A stretch of DNA of 64,000 bases from Tolypocladium sp. Sup5 PDA-1 (taxonomy: Eukaryota; Ascomycota; Sordariomycetes; Hypocreales; Ophiocordycipitaceae): assembly GCA_000750105.3 (NCBI GenBank), contig JPHH03000091.1:1-64000 (forward strand), written 5' to 3'. This document shows, one piece after another, positions 1 to 9,898 of the stretch. The translations under genes and the position numbers were made by a program. The first letter of the stretch is position 1. Each line of letters begins with the position of its first letter. The notes below the pieces were generated by a model, which worked only from the letters and a program-made list of their open reading frames with translations, was not told the origin of the DNA and did not search any database.

Positions 1-1
1 G

Positions 2-352
2 ATGGTAGGAAACGCAAGCCAGGCCGAGGACGGCATGTCTTGGACCCGGGACTCTGCATGGGCGGAGATCGATACCAGCTTCCTGGATGATATGATTGGG
101 GATAGCTTCCCAGAAGGCAACCAATGTATGGGAAAAGGACCACAAAGTAGACAGAGAGAACGTACTAGCGTATCCGGAAAGAAGGCCGCGCCAGCCAGAC
201 CAGTTCCGGGCGCGGCGTGGCGTCGTCTTGCTCGGGACTCATTGAAACTACTCGATGGCATCCTTTCTCCACAGCCGGCGAGATCCTCGTTGACAGAGTG
301 CGCCAGAATCAGGCCTTTCGGGGGAAGAATTGACCGGAGGCCCGTATACTAG
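2..352 (+). CDS. possible partial gene end, unrecognised
   Basis: An open frame of 116 codons begins at the window edge and ends at a TAG at 350-352. The protein is rich in Arg, Ser and Pro in its second half and matches no family I recognise. It could be the last exon of a gene that starts to the left of the window, or chance. There is no splice or promoter evidence. The following stretch to 753 holds only short purine-rich tracts and no coding signal that I can see. Confidence 0.15.
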   Translation: MVGNASQAEDGMSWTRDSAWAEIDTSFLDDMIGDSFPEGNQCMGKGPQSRQRERTSVSGKKAAPARPVPGAAWRRLARDSLKLLDGILSPQPARSSLTECARIRPFGGRIDRRPVY

Positions 353-753
353 GGGGGAAGGGGCGGCAGTGCGAATTCTCATCCTGAACTTCTCGATAGA
401 GGATAAATACAATACGAACAAAGGCTCAAGTTTTCGGAGCTACCATGTTCTCCCATTTGTGAATGGCTCAAGAGAAAGAAAAAACAGGCTAGAGGAAAAG
501 ATATAATTCTGAAAGAGCAACGACCGTTCAACCCCTTTCTATCTATGCTCTGGTGCCTCGGCTAACATCAAGCGAACTGTCGTGAGGCTGTGGGCGATTT
601 TCTCTTACTGCGTCCAACGATAGTACCTGGGTACCGTATGTTGGGCTATGCTGATAAGGTCACACAGCACTTCTACTGGCCATCTGGACCCTTTGTGCCA
701 GATGTGCTCAAGGAACGAATTCTAAAGTTGTTATAGAGACATTTAGTATTATT

Positions 754-1776
754 TTACGAGCCGTAATGTAGGCAGTGACCAACCTTTCGCAGCTGCGACG
801 CTCCAGTTGCCGATGTAATGGAAGACAAGAAGTCTAGAATGTCTGAATCGCGCCAGCGGTCCAGATTCTCCACGCCAACCTTTCCACCATCAAGGGTATA
901 TTTCTGCATCAGTCTCATAGTGATGGTGGCAAGGTCTTTCAGGTCCTTTGCTTTGGCCTCCGAGGATGCGTGGACACACATGTCATGTTTCGCTTCCATT
1001 TTTGTCAGCCATGAAGCTCGGGCACACAGCATCTTGAAATACGCACCAATTTTGACAGAGCCTGTCTCATGAACAAGGACGTTCTCACAACTGAGTGATC
1101 CATGGGTAAGCCCATGAGCTTCTAGGTAGGCAAGACCGTCCAGAACCTATATTTATAAGCGTGCCGTCAAAAAAGTGACTTTCTTGGTTGCCCACACCTG
1201 CCCTGCAATTGTCGCGATTTCCTTGCTGCCTGGAAAGGCAGTGGACCTCACGATATGTTCCAGCGGTAGATGCATCTCCTCATTAACGACGTATAATGCA
1301 CCTTCAGTGGCAAATACTTCAATGGTGGCGACGATATTGCAATGTCGCAGTTTGCGCAGCCAGGTAAGTGTTTCGCTCTCCCGGTCTTTGCTAAATGTCC
1401 TCACGCCAACCCTCTCCAATGAACCTTTCTTTCTTGACAGAATTACCTCTCCCCCAAGGTCTAGCATGGTGAGGATTTTCTTGTATTGTGTCCAAGGAGA
1501 CTCTCGATATACTCGAAGTGTTTTCTCGGAGTCCTCAGCAGAGTTCGGTTTGCCTGTGAGTCCAACATCCGTTCGATCTTTGTTTGCCTTCTTTCTCTGT
1601 AACTTATTGGTAATCGGGCCATCAGTATGATGCGTCTGCGATACCTTGGAGTCGGACTGGCATCCTTTGCTTGCATCAAGCTCCTGCGGGCTGATGAACA
1701 TTTGTGTCCCGCGGTCACCACTAGTGCCCATTGTGTCGTACAAGATGTACAATGATGTACGCTCTGTATAAGCCAA
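754..1776 (-). CDS. protein kinase-like protein, probably catalytically dead (pseudokinase)
   Basis: Two exons on the minus strand (1776-1198 and 1146-754) joined by a 51-nt GT-AG intron at 1147-1197 give a protein of about 323 residues. A polar N-terminus of about 100 residues precedes a kinase N-lobe with the helix-C-like segment LRHCNIVATIEVF. After the intron comes the C-lobe stretch HGLTHGSLSCENVLV. The catalytic loop, normally HRDLKxxN, reads HGSLSCEN, so the catalytic Asp is missing. The DFG position reads IGA. The usual beta-3 Lys also appears replaced (GVRTF). The family fold is therefore clear but phosphotransfer is unlikely; a scaffold or regulatory role is inference. The protein is short for a full kinase, so the C-lobe may be truncated. 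Confidence 0.6.
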
Positions 1777-2957
1777 ACGAGAGGCTGACCTAAGCAGGCG
1801 AGACCGTTGGAGGCCGGCGGTCCGTCCACATCGTAGCCCTTATATGGTAGATACCGGATGCACTGCCCAGCTACATCTTGACTAGGCATTTTGATTCTTG
1901 ACGGGCAGTATCTGGATCAAGTCGAAAAGCGCGGTAGACATCGACTAGGCTTACCAGATAGTGGACGATGACATGACAATACCTGTGCAGCGTTTCGGGC
2001 ACCGACAGGGGCATCGTGCGTGGAAAAGTCTCTTTCCATGACCGCCGTTTTGATCGTCTCCTGTTTAGCGATGGGGGGTTGGAATCTTCTACCTGTGGAA
2101 TGTGTCTGAAAATGCCCTTTCGATTCCTGAGGCATCATGTGTTCGCGAACCAATTCTCCGTTCAAAGTTAAAAGAGTTGCCTTATGTATGGCGACGCTAC
2201 TTCCTACTGTGAACTCTTAACTTCAAAAGCGGTTGGCCTTGGACGTTTTAAACCGGATTTTGACTTCTTTCCGCTGAGAACATCTAGCTCACACTGTGCA
2301 GGCCACATGCCACGTTGATGTGTTGTTGCCGTCTGCCACACAGCTCGAGGCATGGCGGGAGACTCGTGGCCTGACTACCATCCACCGGCGTCTGGACCCC
2401 TTTCCTTTTGATGTTTCGAACCAATTTTCATCACTGTGCTTGGTGGGAACGTCTTCGGGCTTTGTAGAGCCTATGCCACGAGAATCCCCTACATGAAGGT
2501 GCCCGGCTTTGGCTGGGACCATGTTTATTTGTCAATTCCATCTTATGTCACAGTTCTTTCCCGAATCCTATGTTAAGTCAAATACTGATGGAAAGCCGAT
2601 TACCACCTAGTGGGCATGTGTCACGCCTGAAATGATGCTGGACGGGCGAGGAACATAACCTCTCATATCACTAGTGGATGAGAACCAGGCCAGTGCCTGG
2701 TCTAGTATTTGACCAAGTACATTTGTACTGGAATGAGACAGGATAACAAATCGACATTCAGATTGTCAGATCGACCAGATGTTCAGCGGAATTCGCATAT
2801 CAGAGCTTCCAGCAGTGAACTGGGAACGTATATAGATTCAATACCCGGTACAGTGCTCACAGCGAATTTATGTTTACCGCATTGCCTTTGACGTGGTGGC
2901 TGAGCTCCTCGACCATTCTACCTATTACAGACCGACGACTTTTCCTCCACTTTCACC
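1777..2957. other. intergenic, no supported gene
   Basis: Between the pseudokinase start and the next plus-strand gene only short overlapping open frames occur on both strands (for example 2289-2522 minus against 2296-2496 plus). None shows family similarity. The start of the downstream gene lies in a pyrimidine-rich leader ending in CACCATGG. Confidence 0.4.
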
Positions 2958-3812
2958 ATGGCGCGGGAAGGCCCTCAAGTTCTCGGCCACTTCACACTGG
3001 AGCAATTTTACAGCGTGCCAACAGACGATCGTATAGCAGCTCTACGTCAGCATCTTGTCCAGAACGACCCTGTCGTGATCCACCCATTTTTTGAACCAGG
3101 AACTTTCAACCCGGACATCGCATCTGGGCTGCTACTGCTGCAAGAAGCTGCCATGAGCACTGATGACATTGGGAAGCTGCTGGAAAAAGAAGCCAGGGAG
3201 ATATACTACGGAGAAAATGAGTTTCTGGTTTGGTGGGATGGGCTTCGCGAGTTTATGGACACCTCAGGAGACGGGACAAACCGTGATGACGTTGGGTCGA
3301 TGGTACGGAAGGTTGTCATAAGATATGACATTCGCGACAAGGACGAAAAACGACGCCAGTTCGCGGTGGAGCTAGAAAAAGTATTCAAATTCAGCAAAGC
3401 CGATCAAGTTGCGATCGAGATCCTAGGCAGCGGGACCGCCGAAGGAAGCGATTTCGCAACACAGTCGATCATACAGGACATCTCGTCGGTTGTCAGGAAC
3501 CTCATTGACTATTTTGGCGACAGATTTACCATCCGAAAGGCTTTGGGGGGGTGGGTACTCTTGAATAGCCTGAGATCCTCCAGCTTACGATCTTATTGGG
3601 ATCCTCCTTTGGCTTCAGCGAAGGAGAGAGTGGGCAGGAGTGAGGCTACTTTCGAAGAGACGATGCAAGTGCAGATAGACAGGTGGTTACATGAACACAG
3701 TGTTCAGCAAGCTGGCGAGCATCAGGGGGGAAATAAGGACGTGCTTCCATCTCAGGGCCTTGCACGCAACTTTAATTTGGGCTCGGCGGGCGTTCAAATC
3801 ATGGCCCCCTGA
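2958..3812 (+). CDS. hypothetical protein, 284 aa, single exon
   Basis: An uninterrupted frame of 284 codons starts at an ATG in a strong fungal context (CACCATGG) and ends with TGA. Composition is that of a soluble, mostly helical protein with many charged residues, including acidic-basic runs around residues 110-150 (DIRDKDEKRRQF). No signal peptide, membrane segment or known motif is visible. Low-complexity sequence is confined to the Gln/Gly-rich end near residue 255. I do not recognise the family. Length, start context and composition make it a credible gene. Confidence 0.55.
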   Translation: MAREGPQVLGHFTLEQFYSVPTDDRIAALRQHLVQNDPVVIHPFFEPGTFNPDIASGLLLLQEAAMSTDDIGKLLEKEAREIYYGENEFLVWWDGLREFMDTSGDGTNRDDVGSMVRKVVIRYDIRDKDEKRRQFAVELEKVFKFSKADQVAIEILGSGTAEGSDFATQSIIQDISSVVRNLIDYFGDRFTIRKALGGWVLLNSLRSSSLRSYWDPPLASAKERVGRSEATFEETMQVQIDRWLHEHSVQQAGEHQGGNKDVLPSQGLARNFNLGSAGVQIMAP

Positions 3813-4193
3813 ATAAACCTATTGCCGTAATGCGCTATTGGATGGTCTTTTGAAGACCGCTGACGAATGTATTTCAGGACTGTCGAAGATGGCACGATAA
3901 CTCTTGCCATAACCAGATTCACCGATCTCGCTCCGAGGGCGGAAGTAGTGTTTTCTGAGGCTAGTAGTCTATGTAGTGCGCCCTTCCTTGTTCTGATCAT
4001 TCGAATGCGTCATCGGAGATCCAGCCATGGCTGCAGGAATGTGCAATGAGACGACATCACGCAAAGCAGCCTGCCAGTCTAAGAGGAAGTGGGGCTATTC
4101 TTAATTATTTAAACCTTGCTTGTTCCCAACTTCTTCCTTGCCATCAAGGCATTCACCCTTCTTCTTATCCCATTGCCGAGTAAACTTTTGCAG
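3813..4193. other. intergenic, nothing recognised
   Basis: About 380 bases with only short open frames on both strands. The stretch just before 4194 is pyrimidine-rich, as expected upstream of a fungal start codon. Confidence 0.35.
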
Positions 4194-5065
4194 ATGGACT
4201 TGCAGCAGTACGGCCCAGCCGTATACACAAAGGCTCTCACAGCTGCCAATAACCCATTCCTCCTTTTTACCGTCACTAAACCAGGACAAGCGCCGTCGCA
4301 GGCGAAATGGGATGACCAAACTTCAAGAGACAGCCAGAGCTGTAGCAGAGCTGCCCGGCCTTTGCTGCCTGTTTTTAATGACAATCAAGTCAGAAGAATA
4401 CCAGATCCTGTTTCGCTCCTCGGGATAAACCCATGCGAGAAGAGCTCGTTGGCAAAGGCTATCGGCACGGATCCGGATCTTACCCGAGCCTTGCCCTCCA
4501 ACAACACGGCAATACGCCTGAAATTGGAGGGTCGAGTCGCGCCGCTTGCCCATAGTAGGTTGTTTTCCATACCTGTCTTTTTGCTTTGAACAAGAGAGAG
4601 GACTGACGGTAAGAAGTGGGCGACGGGGCCGAGAAACTTGTAGAGGCGGGTGATGCACACCTACAAGAGCAACCAGGGGATGCTGGATTCAAGAAACAGG
4701 CGGAGGTAAACGATGATATGGCTGAAGAATTTTCCTTCAGGCGCTTCGTCGATTATCGTTGGGCTGATGGTTTGGTCGAGATTCAGGTCGAATGGGACCA
4801 AGGCGATTTCACCTGGGAGCCTGAGGAAAATCTCCACGAGGACGCGCCAGAGGCCCTCTTTGCATACTGGGAGAACCAAGGCGGTCGGCCAACAAATCAC
4901 GGAGATCCCAGCATGTACGACATTTTTGCAATTCGAAAGCATAGCGAAGACGGTGAGTGGCTATTGGTGGAATGGGTAGGCTATCGCCAGAAGACATGGG
5001 CGTCACGCAGGGTGGTGGAGGACACGGCGCCGGAGATTGTGGCCCAGTACTTCGAGAGAGTATAG
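4194..5065 (+). CDS. tandem chromodomain-like protein
   Basis: Exon 1 (4194-4554) and exon 2 (4614-5065) are joined across a 59-nt intron (donor GTAGGT, branch-like GACTGAC, acceptor TAAG), giving about 270 residues. Exon 2 holds two successive chromo-type folds. The first runs from FRRFVDYRWADG through VEWDQGDFTWEPEENL to LFAYWENQGG. The second runs from YDIFAIRKHSEDGEW through VEWVGYRQKTWASRRVV. Both keep the VEW core strand and the following aromatic/acidic segment; the first keeps the WEPEENL signature best. The family binds methylated histone tails, or in the shadow version other proteins. The N-terminal 120 residues are unrecognised. Exon 1 is inferred from an open frame and an in-phase splice. 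A simpler model starts at an ATG in exon 2 (4616). Confidence 0.6.
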
Positions 5066-5752
5066 CCGAGAGGCAGCTCACGATCTCATGGGGATATATG
5101 GGCAGATGTGTTGCTTGTTGGAACCCTGTGGCTTCCTGTCTCTTCTCCATCTGCGGCGCGACCCCCGCGGCCAAAACGTCTTAGACATCGTTTATAGCAC
5201 TTGTCTTGTTTGCGTATAAAGAACGTTGAGCAATATCATGGCCATTATAACGACACGTAACAATCTCAGTGCCTTCAATTGCCAAGATGCATAGCCAAAG
5301 TGCGGTTGTCTTATGCTGGCTTTGGGAATATGGCCAGACTTGTAACATCCGTCTCCGTTGGGTCATAGGCCTTATCCACCTATATCTCCAGTGCATATGA
5401 CGCTCTGTCGCCACAGTTTCTATGTTGCCTTCTCCCGTTTCGATGCTACCATCATTGACAAGGACAAGTTCTTTGCACGTATAACTCGACACTAACCTTT
5501 CAGCTTTAAGCCAAAGGGGTTATTCAACACAGGATTACAACATGAGGCAACAGCGTATCTGACATTTTATTTAACGTTGTGTTCTAGAACATGTGCTCGG
5601 CTTTTCATTCTTTGCCCAAACCGTAAATCAGCTTTTTCATGTAAAACGTTATATCCTTCTAGGATCAACAATTTGTATTGGCGGTGAAAAATGCTTGTCA
5701 TGTCATCGGAAACCCGCGGGCGGACTTCTCTGCCAATGACGCACATGGCTGT
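5066..5752. other. intergenic, nothing recognised
   Basis: Nearly 700 bases with only short frames. The minus-strand frame at 5181-5492 has no support in composition or motif. The stretch separates the 3' ends of two convergent genes. Confidence 0.35.
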
Positions 5753-6556
5753 TCAAGCACAAAGAGCAGATCCAGAGGAATACGGAGGCGGAATGCTGAC
5801 AAAGTCCTCCACGCTATCCCCTCTGAATGCCATAGCTCGACGTAGTCGGGGCTCCCAGTTATCCAAAAGATTCCATCCCCAAATCAGCACGGAGTTCCCA
5901 CCTACCGCCGCCCCGATCATCATGACTGTGCTAATACTGATGGCAAGGGACCAAGCAGCTTTCTGAACGTGGTCGAAGTTGTCAAAATCAGGGCTGGGGG
6001 TCGCCGATTCATCAACCGCTGAAAACCAGATCCCCAGAATGTTCTTCATCGTTGAAGTGCATACTACGGATTGTTGAGCACTGCAACTTCCACATTGATG
6101 GTACCCCACGTGCAGAGGAGCTCGGTGGTAGTAATCTGCCAATGCCTTCCGAGTGTATGTGAAAGAAGAGAAAGGACTGTCACCAATAGCCTGCTGGAAA
6201 CCAGTCCACCCAAGCCGGACATCAAAAGGCAACTTGAATAAGCGCCATTTGGCATTGAAGATACGTTGCATCCCAATGAGCGATTTTGAACAAGACTCCG
6301 ATAGCAGATCCATCGGCTTGTCAGGTCCAAATTCATCCACGAAGCACGATTTTAGCCAGTCGAATACTTCGTCCTCACGATTGCGCAAGGAAAGGAGCAC
6401 TGCGCAGGGTGCAACAGGGCAATAACTTCCAAAGATAGCTTGCTGTGTCTCAGGTGAGATAGCATGGTGGTAGCCCGGATCTTGTTTTTGAGCTGCTTGT
6501 TTTCTGCCGGCGAAGGTATTGCGAAGGCGTTCTCTGATGTGCCGAAAAGCATCCAT
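5753..6556 (-). CDS. hypothetical protein with one C-terminal membrane segment
   Basis: A single frame of 267 codons on the minus strand, ATG at 6556. The first 25 residues are basic, with no signal peptide. A hydrophobic helix of about 22 residues lies near residues 200-225 (SLAISISTVMMIGAAVGG), followed by a Pro-ending tail. This suggests a tail-proximal single-pass membrane protein. Residues 150-172 (GYHQCGSCSAQ) look unlike the rest and may hide a small intron, but no splice keeps the frame. No family is recognised. Confidence 0.45.
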   Translation of the reverse strand: MDAFRHIRERLRNTFAGRKQAAQKQDPGYHHAISPETQQAIFGSYCPVAPCAVLLSLRNREDEVFDWLKSCFVDEFGPDKPMDLLSESCSKSLIGMQRIFNAKWRLFKLPFDVRLGWTGFQQAIGDSPFSSFTYTRKALADYYHRAPLHVGYHQCGSCSAQQSVVCTSTMKNILGIWFSAVDESATPSPDFDNFDHVQKAAWSLAISISTVMMIGAAVGGNSVLIWGWNLLDNWEPRLRRAMAFRGDSVEDFVSIPPPYSSGSALCA

Positions 6557-6902
6557 TATGCCGGACTATTGCGATTGGAGGTTGACCAAAAACTTGGAGT
6601 GCCAAGGAACTATATGCAGTGGGCGTATAAGAACAGTAGACGCAAGACTTGGATCTGTTAAGGCGTGAAAGGTGGGATACTCGGGAAGAAAGAGGCAGTC
6701 AGGGAGAGTCTATCTTATACGCAACTGAACACACGCCATCACGTGCCAATGCATGAGCGACTAGGACAAGTGAGCAGAACAGATGGCACTCATTCGGTTA
6801 GGTTGAAAGCATAAGACGCCCTAACCTACTTCCTAGCAGTTTATGGACCATATTGCTGTTCGATTGACAAATTATATGGATTGAATCCGCGGACGCTTGG
6901 GG

Positions 6903-7394
6903 CTAGGGTGCCACCGTGTACCAGGCAGGATTTACAGAATGGAGAACCTTGTGACAGACAAGCGAAATTAGAGAAAGCAGCGGAATTTTCCGAAGGTCAG
7001 AAGCGACTGTCATACAAACAGCATGTCTGGTCGATACATACTGGTACCTCAGACATTGGATGTCAGTATGTCCTCCTTGGCCACCATTGTTGCCTGTATT
7101 ATAGATATTAGCACGAACATTAACTGTCGCCAACGACCTACATTTTCTGAAGTTGCTTATCATAACCTGAGAACAGTTCGCCGAAAACGTGTCAATGGAC
7201 TGGCCGTATTTCATCTGACAATCGGGTATCCAGCTAGCCGTATAACGGTAAAAATGATTGTAACCGTACCCAAACATTTTTGATACACTGTCGCTCTGGT
7301 TATTGACGTCCCTAGCCCCATATTCCTTGCAAATCCAGGCTGCGTATCCTTCTTGTACCCCGTCTTCTATTGTTAGGTTACCACTTAGCGACAT
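6903..7394 (-). CDS. stand-alone Cys-rich domain like the C-terminus of fungal GH18 (class V) chitinases
   Basis: Two exons on the minus strand (7394-7142 and 7093-6903) flank a 48-nt intron at 7094-7141 (GTAGGT donor, GCTAAT branch, TACAG). Splicing restores the run FRKCNNGGQGGHTDIQC. The protein of about 147 residues carries IEDGVQEGYAAWICKEYGA, a W-x-P-D-C segment, then C-x(10)-C-NNGGxGG-x(5)-C-x(2)-Y. As I recall it, this pattern occurs at the C-terminus of secreted class V chitinases of fungi. No GH18 catalytic part lies upstream and there is no signal peptide at the ATG chosen, so it may be a relic or lack a first exon. A GTATGT after LRYQ could be a further donor, so the last 40 residues are doubtful. 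Confidence 0.5.
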   Translation of the reverse strand: MSLSGNLTIEDGVQEGYAAWICKEYGARDVNNQSDSVSKMFGYGYNHFYRYTASWIPDCQMKYGQSIDTFSANCSQVMISNFRKCRSLATVNVRANIYNTGNNGGQGGHTDIQCLRYQYVSTRHAVCMTVASDLRKIPLLSLISLVCHKVLHSVNPAWYTVAP

Positions 7395-7764
7395 TGTAAA
7401 CCTTAGAGTATGTCGGATGGTCTTGTGAGCTCATTGCACAGTGCATCCGGAGATGATGTGGGCTCACTCCGTATTTCTGATACATAACCTATGGTTGAGA
7501 ATGACTGAACGGGGGAGTTTATTGTAGATGGTTCCTCGGTTGCGGGTGACGTGCTCTTGTCGGTGAACAGCGCTTGCCGACAACACGCCGTGACATGGGT
7601 TTCTGGGCGAATCTGAAGTTCCACCTTACCGCTTGATGGCTACTTCGTGACGATCCGAGCCAAAAAAAATAGACTACTGGATTCTGCCCCTTCAAAAACT
7701 ATATCTAGAACACCGGCCGGCCTGTAGCCGGACACGGCACTTGGTAACCAGACAGCAGTAGTCA

Positions 7765-8442
7765 ATGGGCAGGAAGTCATGCTCTATGTATTTTAAATCT
7801 GACAACCTACCTCTTGTTGCTGTTGCTGTGTATTGGTCAAGCTTAGCCGTCGTTATGCTCAGCCAAGCACTGGTTTGTATTTGCGAGGAGCGAGACCGCC
7901 GAGGACAACGGGCAACACCATTCCAAAGGCCAGATACAGGGGTTAGTAGAGCCGGGACAACTACAGACAAAGGAGCGAGTAGCACCATTAGACCTACGAA
8001 AATTCCCAAAAGACCTGAGATCGACTGTTTTAGGCGAGAGAAACGATTGAACGAGTCAAGGAAACGAAAGTCTCAACGACTACAAGGTATTTGCATGGAC
8101 ACCAACCGGTGGGAAGTCGAGAAGCTGGTGTCAAAGCGCAAAATTGGAAGGACAGTTTTCTACAAAGTTAAATGGCAAGGTCGCCCGGAATCCAGCAATT
8201 CGTGGGAAAGGAAGGATCGTATAGGCCGAAAATTCGTCGCGGAATTCGAGACCAAACCAACAAGAGACTTATACATTAGGGCAATTCCCTTGCCTTATCC
8301 CTACGGCAGAAAGCCTTACTGGCCACCCCAGTACCATACAAACTTTGGTCGTCCAATTCGGCCACCTTGGAAAGTGGTTGATACACAGATAACGGAACTG
8401 GTGCTAAACTCGTTAAGGACACGTTTGCCGGGAAGAGATTGA
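7765..8442 (+). CDS. single chromodomain protein
   Basis: A frame of 225 codons. The chromodomain occupies residues about 114-160: RWEVEKLVSKRKIGRTVFY, then VKWQGRPESSNSWERKD and a helix with FVAEFE. It keeps the aromatic cage-like pattern (first-strand W, KW, SWE) expected of methyl-lysine readers. A basic stretch (REKRLNESRKRKSQR) sits just before it and could serve in nuclear import. The N-terminal 40 residues are hydrophobic and may be a non-coding leader, so translation may start later, for example at the ATG near 8093. A Pro/Tyr-rich C-terminal segment (PLPYPYGRKPYWPPQYH) follows. It could be a host regulator or a chromodomain left by a retroelement integrase; no integrase motifs are nearby. 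Confidence 0.5.
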   Translation: MGRKSCSMYFKSDNLPLVAVAVYWSSLAVVMLSQALVCICEERDRRGQRATPFQRPDTGVSRAGTTTDKGASSTIRPTKIPKRPEIDCFRREKRLNESRKRKSQRLQGICMDTNRWEVEKLVSKRKIGRTVFYKVKWQGRPESSNSWERKDRIGRKFVAEFETKPTRDLYIRAIPLPYPYGRKPYWPPQYHTNFGRPIRPPWKVVDTQITELVLNSLRTRLPGRD

Positions 8443-9898
8443 GCGAGGGGAGCACAGGTGCCAATGGCCAATGTAATACAACATACTCGCCGTGAAAACG
8501 TGTGTGTTTACGTGCCTGGCATATGTCTCCTTCGACAGACAGGTATGTAAGAAAGATATTCTGGGCTGGCAAGGTTATTGACATGGTTACGTGACCGGAT
8601 GACGGCTTGTGTAGTTACGTCGCGCCAGAAAGGCTATTTTAAATGCTGTACACAGTTTCTTTACTTGTGCAACTAACCTCAGCCGAGAGGGCAGGTGTAG
8701 GATTCCGGTGGTGTCCAAATAGACGTTCCTCGAAGCCCAACTCCCGAGGAGTCTCTACATGTGCATCTGCGATTTCTCCACAAGTCCGTCAGATAGCATT
8801 TAGGGAAGCTAAAGGCGACGAGCCAGCCTGAAGCCCTGGTGTACAGTGCTTTCCTTCTGTCCATCGCTTCCTTTTTTCTCCTCTCTTCGACATGTCTCCA
8901 ATAAATTTCTAGCTGTTCTTGCCTCTTCTCGCAGTTGTCGTGCTGTTGGGACCCTGCTTTACGTTTTCGTTTGCCCGACAGAGTTATGCCCCATAGAGCT
9001 TGTGTTGGAAGGTTGCACCATCTGCTGGGCTGCTTGGAGTCGGCCCACATAATGTGCCTGATTATGTTGTGAACTTACCCAGCCGGGAACGCTTTGACTG
9101 CTGTCGAGCACGCTTGAGCCATTTAGCTCGTCTGAACCGCTCACGAGGGCTGCCGTATGGATGCTTCCTGCTCGTGAGATGATCGCGGTCAAAAAGCTGA
9201 TCCTGCACCTCGTGTTGTTAGTTGATGTATTCTTATTGACGGTCATACGTACCCAAAAGCGGACGTGGCCGGTAGAGCACGGTCACGATCGCCATCTCGC
9301 TCCGGCGCGTCCCTAGTAGTGTTAGGCTGGGTATCACTCCAACATTCTTCATCGACTGACGGGTCCATTGTGGGTTGCTGAGTCATAAGCCAATTTTGGT
9401 GGGAAGGAACTGAAGTTCAGGAGAGAAAAGGCACAAGGTGACCTTTATAGGCTCATGCAGCGGGGCAAGCTGGTCGCCTCCGTGCCGAGTCGCTAGCCCT
9501 CTCCGAGTCTCCCCGACCGTCTAACAGCACATGCGTGTACGTTATAAGGCGCTAAGATGAAAAGCTCTCCTTGGCTACGCCGAACCTGATATTGATGGGC
9601 GTTGTGAATTGATCACAGTAGCACGACTCAGAGCGTTGGCGGTAGTTGCCGCCAAGTAAACTAAATTAATTGTCTGCAAGCAGAGTATTAGAGCCGAAAG
9701 CGTTACGGTCGTCCAAAAGTAATATATTGGCAGTTGATAAGCTTGTGTTTGTCTGATCTACCGCTCAGATGCCAATATGCAGGGGACTACATATATGAGG
9801 TCATGGTGTATATACTCAGCTCAATGTTCAAGCGCAGAAGTCTTGTTTTCTCCAAACCACGATTTTACCCCAACTGGTTATTCAACTGCACAGCCAAA
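8443..9898. other. intergenic, weak open frames only
   Basis: About 1.45 kb before the flavoprotein gene. Minus-strand frames at 8679-9050 and 8959-9246 overlap plus-strand frames and have no recognisable motif. The 9734-9898 stretch is open in frame with the flavoprotein but is likely leader, since the conserved fold starts at 9899. Confidence 0.35.

Noticed and set aside
9734..9898. N-terminal extension of the KstD-like protein
   Set aside because: The 55 extra residues lack family likeness, and the ATG at 9899 has a good context just before the FAD motif.
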